From an uncultured Bacilli bacterium (GTDB taxonomy: Bacteria > Bacillota_I > Bacilli_A > RF39 > UBA660), in assembly GCA_947630435.1 (NCBI GenBank), contig CANRHO010000004.1, forward strand, positions 1-27,112: DNA of 27,112 bases. The letters are read 5' to 3'. A program made the position numbers and the translations under genes. Under the pieces are notes generated by a model that was not told where the DNA came from, ran no database searches, and saw only the letters and a list, made by a program, of their open reading frames with translations. This document shows, in pieces, positions 9,116-14,910 of the stretch. Every line of letters begins with the position of its first letter. The stretch's first letter is position 1.

Positions 9116-9141
9116 GAAATAGCAATATTGCTATTTCTTTT
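9116..9141 (+). terminator. Rho-independent terminator after mltG
   Basis: A perfect 22-base palindrome, GAAATAGCAAT/ATTGCTATTTC (9116-9137), is followed by TTTT. The U tract is short and the stem AT-rich, so efficiency may be modest. The -35 box of the next promoter lies inside the 3' arm. Confidence 0.7.
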
Positions 9142-9156
9142 AATTAATGATAAAAT
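9128..9156 (+). promoter_or_regulatory. Candidate sigma-A promoter for ireB operon
   Basis: TTGCTA (9128-9133), 17 bases, TAAAAT (9151-9156). The -35 box sits in the 3' arm of the mltG terminator hairpin. The next gene starts 32 bases downstream. Confidence 0.6.
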
Positions 9157-9188
9157 AGAACTATCTTATAAAGATAGGAGTTGATAAA

Positions 9189-9431
9189 ATGTCATCTACA
9201 ACATATTTGTTTAACATTGAAAATATTAACGAAGCGTTAGTTAAAGAAACAATTAAAGAAGTATGTGAAGCACTAGAAGAAAGAGGATATAACCCCGTTA
9301 ATCAATTGGTTGGATATTTGATGAGTGGTGATCCTGGTTATATATCTAACCATAAAGAGGCTAGAAATAAAATACTTAAAATAGATAGAAGTAAAATTCT
9401 TGAAATATTAATAAAGGAATACTTAAATTAA
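9189..9431 (+). CDS. ireB: IreB/YrzL family (UPF0297) regulatory protein
   Basis: An 80-residue protein with the family hallmarks GYNPVNQLVGYLMSGDPGYI and HKEARNKI. In Enterococcus faecalis, IreB is a small dimer phosphorylated on N-terminal Thr residues by the PASTA-domain kinase IreK and acts negatively on cephalosporin resistance; elsewhere the role is poorly known. Here Thr4 and Thr5 of MSSTTYLF are candidate phosphosites by position only. AGGAG at about 9176-9180 precedes the ATG. The stop overlaps the yqgF start (TAATG), giving the conserved order ireB-yqgF-DUF1292 found in many Bacillota. Confidence 0.95.
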   Translation: MSSTTYLFNIENINEALVKETIKEVCEALEERGYNPVNQLVGYLMSGDPGYISNHKEARNKILKIDRSKILEILIKEYLN

Positions 9432-9862
9432 TGAGAATAATTGGACTTGATTTAGGTACTAAAACGTTAGGTGTTTCGGTAAGTGATGAAACTTTAACCA
9501 TTGCAAGTGGAGTTACTACTTTAAATTTTGAAGAAAATGAACCACAACAATGTTTAGAAAGATTAGCAGGTATAATTAAAGAATATAACGCTTGTTTGAT
9601 TGTTATTGGTCTTCCTAAAAACATGAATAATACGTTAGGTTTTGCGGTAGAAAGAACAAGAAAATTTATAAAGATATTAAAAGAAAAATTTAATCTTGAC
9701 GTAATTGAACAAGATGAAAGATTATCATCTGTTAGCGCTACGAATGTTTTGCTAATGGCTGATGTTTCAAGAAAAAAAAGAAAGTCTAAGGTTGATAAAT
9801 TAGCAGCAACTATAATTTTGCAAAATTATTTAGATATAAGAAAGGGAAAAAATAATGAATAA
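9431..9862 (+). CDS. yqgF: YqgF/RuvX family RNase H-fold nuclease (YrrK)
   Basis: A 143-residue protein of the YqgF (RuvX) family, proposed to mature the 5' end of pre-16S rRNA and earlier named a putative Holliday-junction resolvase. The RNase H-like fold is shown by IIGLDLGTKTLGVSVSD at the N-terminus (Asp6 as a metal ligand), the VIGLPKNMNN segment near residue 57, EQDERLSSVSA near 95 and KVDKLAATIILQNYL near the C-terminus with the last acidic residue. Length is normal for the family. Its start overlaps the ireB stop by one base, and the next gene starts inside its last codons, so all three genes are translationally coupled. Confidence 0.95.
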   Translation: MRIIGLDLGTKTLGVSVSDETLTIASGVTTLNFEENEPQQCLERLAGIIKEYNACLIVIGLPKNMNNTLGFAVERTRKFIKILKEKFNLDVIEQDERLSSVSATNVLLMADVSRKKRKSKVDKLAATIILQNYLDIRKGKNNE

Positions 9863-10154
9863 TAAAAACGAAGAAAAACAAGATAATACTTTTACAATCG
9901 TAAATGATGAGGGAAAAGAAATAAAATGTGAGATTTTATTTACGTATGAAGATGAAAAAACAAAGAAAAATTACATAGCATATACTGATAATACCCAAGA
10001 TGAAGAAGGAAATACTAAAGTATATGCATCAATATTTAATCCTGAAGAGGAAAACCCAGTTCTTCTTCCTATTGAAACTGATGATGAATGGAAATTAATC
10101 GAAGGAATTTTAGCGTCATTATCAAATCCAGAAGAAAATAGTTCTACAGATTAA
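9855..10154 (+). CDS. yrzB: DUF1292 family protein (YrzB-like)
   Basis: A 99-residue acidic protein of unknown function. The core, about residues 12-90, contains FTIVNDEGKEIKCEILFTYE, YIAYTDNT and a final DDEWKLIEGILASL, matching DUF1292, which follows yqgF in most Bacillota. It has no membrane segment and is probably a small soluble partner or regulator. It overlaps the end of yqgF by eight bases (ATGAATAA), so reinitiation is likely; AAGGGAAAAA at about 9841-9850 is a weak SD. A strong terminator follows at 10167. Confidence 0.88.
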   Translation: MNNKNEEKQDNTFTIVNDEGKEIKCEILFTYEDEKTKKNYIAYTDNTQDEEGNTKVYASIFNPEEENPVLLPIETDDEWKLIEGILASLSNPEENSSTD

Positions 10155-10166
10155 TAATTATTGCTT

Positions 10167-10204
10167 AAAAAGTGATAAAAAATTGATTTTTATTACTTTT
10201 TTTT
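10167..10204 (+). terminator. Rho-independent terminator after yrzB
   Basis: A 15-bp AT-rich stem pairs AAAAAGTGATAAAAA (10167-10181) with TTTTTATTACTTTTT (10187-10201) with one G-U pair, and runs into a T tract ending at 10204. The loop and the start of the 3' arm hold the -35 box of the next promoter. Confidence 0.85.
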
Positions 10205-10211
10205 ATATAAT
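10183..10211 (+). promoter_or_regulatory. Sigma-A promoter of the trmR-trhP operon
   Basis: TTGATT (10183-10188), 17 bases, perfect TATAAT (10206-10211). The -35 box starts in the loop of the preceding terminator. The ATG of trmR is 26 bases after the -10 box. Confidence 0.75.
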
Positions 10212-10237
10212 TAGTTATAGTTTTAGGTGGTGCTGGT

Positions 10238-10840
10238 ATGGATCAAGATTTTTTAATCAGAAAAATAGAAAAATACGCTGATGAAAAAGGCATTCCAATA
10301 ATGGAAAAAGATGGGATAAATTTTTTATGTGAATTTATAAAGCTAAATAAAATTAAAAACGTTTTGGAAATAGGAAGTGCTATTGGTTATTCAGCGATAA
10401 ACATGGCTTTAGTTGACCAAGATATTACCGTAACAACCATAGAACGTGATAAAGATAGATATATAGAAGCAGTTAAAAACATAAAAAGGTTAAAATTAGA
10501 TTCTAGAATAACACTTATTTTAGCTGATGCTTTAAATTTCAATACTTCTGAAGAATATGATCTTATATTTATTGATGCCGCTAAAAGTCAGTACATTAAA
10601 TTTTTTAATAAGTTTTCTTCTAACTTAAAACCAAGAGGATATATTGTAACAGACAACATTAATTTTCATGGACTTACAAACTCTGATAAAAGTAAAATGT
10701 CTAGAAATTTAAGACAATTAATAACTAAACTTGAAAAATATATCATTTTTTTAAATGAAAATAAAGAGTTTAAAACTAGGTTTTTTGAAGTTGGCGATGG
10801 TGTTGCTATATCAAGAAAAAGGAAAAACAAAAATGGTTAA
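10238..10840 (+). CDS. trmR: tRNA 5-hydroxyuridine-34 methyltransferase TrmR (YrrM)
   Basis: A class I SAM-dependent O-methyltransferase of 200 residues. In B. subtilis the YrrM orthologue methylates ho5U34 of tRNA to mo5U34. Visible motifs are the SAM-binding VLEIGSAIGYSAINMA (about 44-59), the acidic end of beta-2 (TIERD), ILADALNF, and the metal-site residues in FIDAAK and VTDNINFHG, as in the catechol-O-methyltransferase-like family. AGGTGGTG sets the start. It overlaps the next gene by eight bases. Its position before two U32-family genes, as in B. subtilis yrrMNO, is the main support for the tRNA role over a small-molecule O-methyltransferase. Confidence 0.9.
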   Translation: MDQDFLIRKIEKYADEKGIPIMEKDGINFLCEFIKLNKIKNVLEIGSAIGYSAINMALVDQDITVTTIERDKDRYIEAVKNIKRLKLDSRITLILADALNFNTSEEYDLIFIDAAKSQYIKFFNKFSSNLKPRGYIVTDNINFHGLTNSDKSKMSRNLRQLITKLEKYIIFLNENKEFKTRFFEVGDGVAISRKRKNKNG

Positions 10841-11660
10841 AATATTATTAAAAATAAATGATGAGAAAGAACTAATGTACCCAGTTGATGGGTATGTTTT
10901 AGGGTTTAATAAATTTTCTTATCTTTTTGGTAAAACCTTTAATTTAGAAGAAATAAAAAAAATAAAAAAAGAAAACATAGATAAGGAAATCTATGTATCT
11001 TTAAATTGCTTAGTTTTTAATAACGAATTAAATGAGTATAAAAAATTACTGTACGAAATAGATAAAATAGGGTTTGATGGTATAATAGTTGGTGATGTTG
11101 CAGCATTAACATATAACCTTAAAACTAATCTTATATTAGACCAATTACATCTTAATAACAGTTATTATTCAATAAATCATTACATTGATAATGGTTTAAA
11201 AGGCGTCGTATTAACTAATGATATAACCATGGACGAAATTAATGAGATAAGAAATAATACAAATGCAATATTATTTAAGCAAGTTTTTGGCTATCCTCAT
11301 TTATCTACATCGAAAAGAATGTTAATTACTAATTACTTCAATCATTTTAACATTAATAATAGTACCATGCCTAAAAGTTGCGAAATAGCAGAAATAAATA
11401 AAGATGATTATTATAAAATAATTGAAGATTCTTATGGGACGCATATATTAGGTAACAAAGTACTTAATTTGTTAGGAGTAAAATTAGAAGTAGATTATGA
11501 AATAATTGATGGATATATGCTTAATGATATTAAAGATGTAGTAGATGCTTTTATAAATAATGATATAAATAAAAAAGATTATTTTGATAAGAAATATAAT
11601 GCGGATAATGGTTTTATAAATAAAAAAACCATATACAAGGTGAAAAAAGATGAGGAATAA
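10833..11660 (+). CDS. trhP1: U32 family protein, TrhP1/YrrN-like
   Basis: A 275-residue TIM-barrel-like U32 protein, probably the partner of the next gene in prephenate-dependent 5-hydroxylation of tRNA U34. Visible are GYVLGFNKFSY near the N-terminus, VSLNCLVFNNEL, GFDGIIVGDVA, LDQLHLNNSYY and LFKQVFGYPHLSTSKRMLITNYF. The last corresponds to the U32 signature region, but the Cys residues present there in the next gene are missing, so no iron-sulfur site is expected at that spot. I chose ATG at 10833, with AAAGGA about ten bases upstream and an eight-base overlap with trmR. An in-frame ATG at 10755 would add 26 residues but lies deep inside trmR with no sensible SD. It overlaps the next gene by 11 bases. 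Confidence 0.82.
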   Translation: MVKILLKINDEKELMYPVDGYVLGFNKFSYLFGKTFNLEEIKKIKKENIDKEIYVSLNCLVFNNELNEYKKLLYEIDKIGFDGIIVGDVAALTYNLKTNLILDQLHLNNSYYSINHYIDNGLKGVVLTNDITMDEINEIRNNTNAILFKQVFGYPHLSTSKRMLITNYFNHFNINNSTMPKSCEIAEINKDDYYKIIEDSYGTHILGNKVLNLLGVKLEVDYEIIDGYMLNDIKDVVDAFINNDINKKDYFDKKYNADNGFINKKTIYKVKKDEE

Positions 11661-12864
11661 AAAAGTAGAATTACTTGCTCCAGCTGGATCGATAGAAAAA
11701 TTAAAATGGGCTATAGATTATGGTGCTGATGCGGTATATTTAGGTGGTGTAAATTATAGTTTACGTGCAAATGCGAAAAACTTTACGTTAAAAGAAATAA
11801 AAAGTGGTGTAAAATACGCGCATAAACACGGTGCTAAGGTTTACGTTACAATTAACATAGTATTTCATAATGATGATGTAAAAGGTTTAGAAAAGTATTT
11901 AAAAGAACTTGATAAAATGGGTGTTGATGCCGTTATTTTTAGTGATCCAATCGTACTAGATTTAATTAAAAAAAATAATTTAAAACTTGAACTTCATTTA
12001 AGTACCCAAGCATCGATTACAAATAAAGATGCTTGTAAATATTACGTAAACCAAGGGGTATCTAGAATCGTACTTGCTAGAGAATGTTCAAAAGAAGATG
12101 TTAAAGAAATAATAAAAGAAACCAATGCAGAAATAGAATGTTTTATTCATGGTGCTATGTGTACTAATATATCTGGTAGGTGTGTTTTATCTAACTATTT
12201 TACAAACAGGGATGCTAATCGTGGTGGATGTTGTCAAGTATGTAGATTTAATTTTAATTTATATGATAACAAACGAAACAAAATATCAAAGGAAGATAAT
12301 TTTTCGATTGCCTCGAAAGATTTATCATTGGTAGATCATATTAAAGATATGATTGATATTGGAGTTACTTCTTTTAAATTAGAAGGAAGAATGCGTTCGG
12401 TTTATTATATTGCAACCTTAGTTTCTGTTTATAGAAGATTAATTGATATGTATTGTAATAAAAAGATTGATTATGAATATATTAATAGAGCAAAGAAAAT
12501 ATTGTATAGGTGCGCAAACCGTGATGTTTCAGCACAATTTTTTAATAATGAGCCTGGAGAAAAAGAACAATATTATGGTAGTAGACAAGAAGATTCTAAT
12601 CAAGATTTTTTAGGAATAGTAATAGATTATGATATAGAAAAAAAAGAAGCTATTATTGAACAAAGAAACTATTTTAAACCAGGAGATAAAGTTACTATTT
12701 TTGGACCTGGTACTAAAGACTATTCTTTTACTATAAATGGTTTATTTGATGAAAAAGGAACAAAAATTGATGCTGCAAGACATCCTAAAGAAATTGTTAG
12801 AATAAGCTGTGAGAAACCGGTTAGAAAAAACGATTTGCTTAGAATTGATTTTTTCAAATTATAG
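11650..12864 (+). CDS. trhP2: U32 family tRNA hydroxylation protein TrhP2/YrrO-like
   Basis: A 404-residue U32 protein, older name collagenase-like peptidase, now tied to ho5U34 formation on tRNA (TrhP/YegQ; YrrO in B. subtilis). The N-terminus ELLAPAGSIEKLKWAIDYGADAVYLGG is diagnostic. The U32 signature EC-F-IHG-AMC....GRC-VLS near residues 157-176 is intact, followed by GGCCQVC; these Cys residues are the likely iron-sulfur ligands. KLEGRMRS near 241 is a second family motif, and a C-terminal beta-barrel domain (about 315-404, with KPGDKVTIFGPG) follows. AAGGTG near 11637 is the SD. It overlaps trhP1, so trmR, trhP1 and trhP2 form a tightly coupled operon. The udk gene that follows in B. 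subtilis is absent. Confidence 0.92.
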   Translation: MRNKKVELLAPAGSIEKLKWAIDYGADAVYLGGVNYSLRANAKNFTLKEIKSGVKYAHKHGAKVYVTINIVFHNDDVKGLEKYLKELDKMGVDAVIFSDPIVLDLIKKNNLKLELHLSTQASITNKDACKYYVNQGVSRIVLARECSKEDVKEIIKETNAEIECFIHGAMCTNISGRCVLSNYFTNRDANRGGCCQVCRFNFNLYDNKRNKISKEDNFSIASKDLSLVDHIKDMIDIGVTSFKLEGRMRSVYYIATLVSVYRRLIDMYCNKKIDYEYINRAKKILYRCANRDVSAQFFNNEPGEKEQYYGSRQEDSNQDFLGIVIDYDIEKKEAIIEQRNYFKPGDKVTIFGPGTKDYSFTINGLFDEKGTKIDAARHPKEIVRISCEKPVRKNDLLRIDFFKL

Positions 12865-12879
12865 TGTCAACTTTTTAGA

Positions 12880-12908
12880 TTGACAAAAAGTAAAAAATGT
12901 AGTAACAT
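12880..12908 (+). promoter_or_regulatory. Sigma-A promoter of greA
   Basis: A perfect TTGACA (12880-12885), 17 bases, then TAACAT (12903-12908). The -35 box is the right half of an inverted repeat TGTCAA-9-TTGACA (12865-12885). No U-tailed terminator separates trhP2 from greA, so readthrough may add to greA expression. Confidence 0.7.
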
Positions 12909-12940
12909 GATATGCATATTTTAATTAACGAGGTGTTCTT

Positions 12941-13411
12941 ATGAAAAAGGAAAAAGAAATATATTTAACCAGTGAAGGTTTTTTAAAACTTGAAGAGGAA
13001 TTAGATCATTTAAAAAAGGTTGAACGTCCTGATGTTATAACCGCGATCAAAGAGGCTAGAGCATTAGGAGATTTATCGGAAAATGCTGAATATTCTTCAG
13101 CAAGAGAACGTCAAGCTAAACTTGAGGCTAGAATTAAGGAAATCGAGTATACTTTAGAACATGCAACCATTATTGAAAATAATAATGATGGTAAAGTATG
13201 TGTTGGTTCGGTTGTTACAATAGAATATATTGATGATAGTGAGCAAGAAGAGTATACGATCGTTGGCACTAATGAAGCTGATCCATTTTCTAATAAGATT
13301 TCAAATGAATCACCTATAGCACAAGCTGTTATTGGAAAAAAAGAAGGGGATAAAGTATCAGTTGAATCTCCTAACGGTAGTTTTGATATAAAAATAGTAA
13401 AGGTAGCATAA
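12941..13411 (+). CDS. greA: Transcription elongation factor GreA
   Basis: Rescues backtracked RNA polymerase by stimulating cleavage of the 3' end of the transcript. At 156 residues it is full length. The N-terminal coiled coil (about 12-78) carries the tip motif ARALGDLSENAEY, whose acidic residues (Asp and Glu of DLSEN) coordinate the catalytic Mg in the polymerase active site. The C-terminal FKBP-like domain contains VGSVVTIEY, EEYTIVGTNEADP, ISNESPIAQAVIGKKEGD and the final SFDIKIVKV. GAGGTG before the ATG is the SD. It has its own promoter and terminator, so it is probably monocistronic. Its place after trmR-trhP matches B. subtilis. Confidence 0.98.
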   Translation: MKKEKEIYLTSEGFLKLEEELDHLKKVERPDVITAIKEARALGDLSENAEYSSARERQAKLEARIKEIEYTLEHATIIENNNDGKVCVGSVVTIEYIDDSEQEEYTIVGTNEADPFSNKISNESPIAQAVIGKKEGDKVSVESPNGSFDIKIVKVA

Positions 13412-13424
13412 GTAGTTAACTATA

Positions 13425-13463
13425 AAAAGGAATTAACTTTTTCATAAAAGTTAGTTCCTTTTC
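13425..13463 (+). terminator. Rho-independent terminator after greA
   Basis: A 17-bp stem pairs 13425-13441 with 13446-13462 (one G-U pair) around the loop TCAT; the 3' arm ends CCTTTT. The A tract before the 5' arm makes it possibly bidirectional, although no opposing gene is present. Confidence 0.85.
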
Positions 13464-13485
13464 TAATACTTTATATAACAAATGC

Positions 13486-13514
13486 TTGATAAACAAACAC
13501 AAATAAGTTATAAT
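13486..13514 (+). promoter_or_regulatory. Strong sigma-A promoter of tig
   Basis: TTGATA (13486-13491), 17 bases, perfect TATAAT (13509-13514), 29 bases before the ATG. Confidence 0.85.
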
Positions 13515-13543
13515 ACTAATTGGTTTAGAAAGGAATTGTGTAT

Positions 13544-14755
13544 ATGGCAGAAAAAAAAGAAAAAAAAGCTAAGAATATTCATGAGGTTAAAGTTGAGATA
13601 ACTGGAGAACAATGGAAAAAGAAATTGGATGAAACTTTTAAAAAAGTTATTAAAACGGTTAAAATAGATGGCTTTAGACCAGGAAAAGCACCAAGAAGCG
13701 TTTTTGAAAAGAAATATCAAAAAGCTTTAGAAAAATTTAAAGAAACCCCAATCGTACAACCTACTGTTGCAATAGATAAAGCTGATGAGGATGGGGTAAT
13801 TTATAAATTTGTATTCACTACAAAACCAGAAGTTAAAATTAAAAAATATACTGGTTTAAATGTAAAAAAAGATACTGTTAAAGTAACCAAAAAAGACGTT
13901 GATGCTGAAATTGAAAAAATGAGAAAAGAATATGCTGATTTGCAAGTTAAAGAAGGTACTATAGAAAATGGAGATACCGTAATAATTGATTTTGAAGGCT
14001 TTGATGATGGAAAAGCTTTTGAAGGAGGTAAAGCAGAAAATTATTCATTGGAAATAGGTAGTCACTCGTTTATACCTGGTTTTGAAGAAGCTTTAATTGG
14101 GCTTAAAGCAGGTGATAAAAAAGATGTTAATTTAACGTTTCCTAAGGATTACCATGCTGAAAATTTAAAAGGTAAACCAGTAACATTTAAGGTTACCATA
14201 CATGAAGTAAAAACAAAGGTGTATCCTGAATTAAATGAAGAGTTTTTCTTGGATTTAGGATTAAGTGACGTAAAAACGAAAGAGGATTTAGAAAAAACCG
14301 TTAAAAAATCCATGACCGAACAAATGGAATACCAAGCAGAAAATAAATACGTTGATGAATTGTTTGAAGCTTTATTAAAAGAAACAACGGTCGAGGTCCC
14401 TCACGAGCTTATTCATGAAGAATTAAATGCAATGATTTCTCAGTACGAAGAAAGATTAAAAATGCAAGGAATAACATTAGAACAATTTTATAAGTATACT
14501 AATTCTAATGAAGAAACATTAAAAGCTCAAATGCATGAAGAAGCAGAAAAAAGAATAAAACTTCGTTTTGCAATAGATGAAATAATCAAACTAGAAAAAA
14601 TTGATGCAACCGATGAAGAGGTGCAAAAAGACGCTTCAGAAAAAGCTTCAAAGCATGGTATGGACAAAGATGAATATATTAAGGCTTTTGGTGGTGCTGA
14701 AATGATTAAATATGACATAAAAGTACAAAAAGTACTAGATATTTTAAAAAAATAA
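13544..14755 (+). CDS. tig: Trigger factor, ribosome-associated chaperone
   Basis: A ribosome-bound chaperone and peptidyl-prolyl isomerase that receives nascent chains. The 403 residues comprise the ribosome-binding domain with the docking motif GFRPGKAP (43-50), the FKBP-type PPIase domain (about 130-225, with GDTVIIDFEGFDDG, IPGFEEALIGLKAGDKK and LKGKPVTFKVTIHEV), and a helical C-terminal domain. The ribosome-binding domain seems to lack about 17-18 residues after FEKKY compared with my recollection of B. subtilis TF. I chose ATG at 13544, with AAAGGA at 13529-13534 as SD; a GTG two codons upstream (13538) leaves too little room after the SD. It has its own promoter and terminator. In B. 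subtilis clpX lies between tig and lon; here it does not. Confidence 0.96.
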   Translation: MAEKKEKKAKNIHEVKVEITGEQWKKKLDETFKKVIKTVKIDGFRPGKAPRSVFEKKYQKALEKFKETPIVQPTVAIDKADEDGVIYKFVFTTKPEVKIKKYTGLNVKKDTVKVTKKDVDAEIEKMRKEYADLQVKEGTIENGDTVIIDFEGFDDGKAFEGGKAENYSLEIGSHSFIPGFEEALIGLKAGDKKDVNLTFPKDYHAENLKGKPVTFKVTIHEVKTKVYPELNEEFFLDLGLSDVKTKEDLEKTVKKSMTEQMEYQAENKYVDELFEALLKETTVEVPHELIHEELNAMISQYEERLKMQGITLEQFYKYTNSNEETLKAQMHEEAEKRIKLRFAIDEIIKLEKIDATDEEVQKDASEKASKHGMDKDEYIKAFGGAEMIKYDIKVQKVLDILKK

Positions 14756-14799
14756 AATTATAACAAACAAATATTAGATTTTATTTATTATTTTAAAGA

Positions 14800-14844
14800 A
14801 AAAAGAAACTGGTAATATTTTTCAGTAACATCTAGTTTCTTTTT
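14800..14844 (+). terminator. Rho-independent terminator after tig
   Basis: AAAAAGAAACTGG (14800-14812) pairs with CTAGTTTCTTTTT (14832-14844), 13 bp with one wobble; the 3' arm supplies the U tract. The lon -35 box starts two bases later. Confidence 0.85.
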
Positions 14845-14845
14845 C

Positions 14846-14873
14846 TTGACTTTTAATTAGTATAGTTTATAAT
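14846..14873 (+). promoter_or_regulatory. Sigma-A promoter of lon
   Basis: TTGACT (14846-14851), 16 bases, perfect TATAAT (14868-14873). I saw no CIRCE element and no CtsR-type GGTCAAA repeat near it, so a classical heat-shock operator is not evident. Confidence 0.8.
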
Positions 14874-14910
14874 AAAATGTAAAATTATGTTTACTTGGGA
14901 GGAATAATAT

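Noticed and set aside
10755..10832. N-terminal extension of trhP1
   Set aside because: It would lie inside trmR for 78 bases; the ATG at 10833 has an SD and the typical short overlap.
12149..12334. Short plus-strand frame inside trhP2
   Set aside because: It is an alternate frame in the conserved Cys signature region of trhP2, with no SD.
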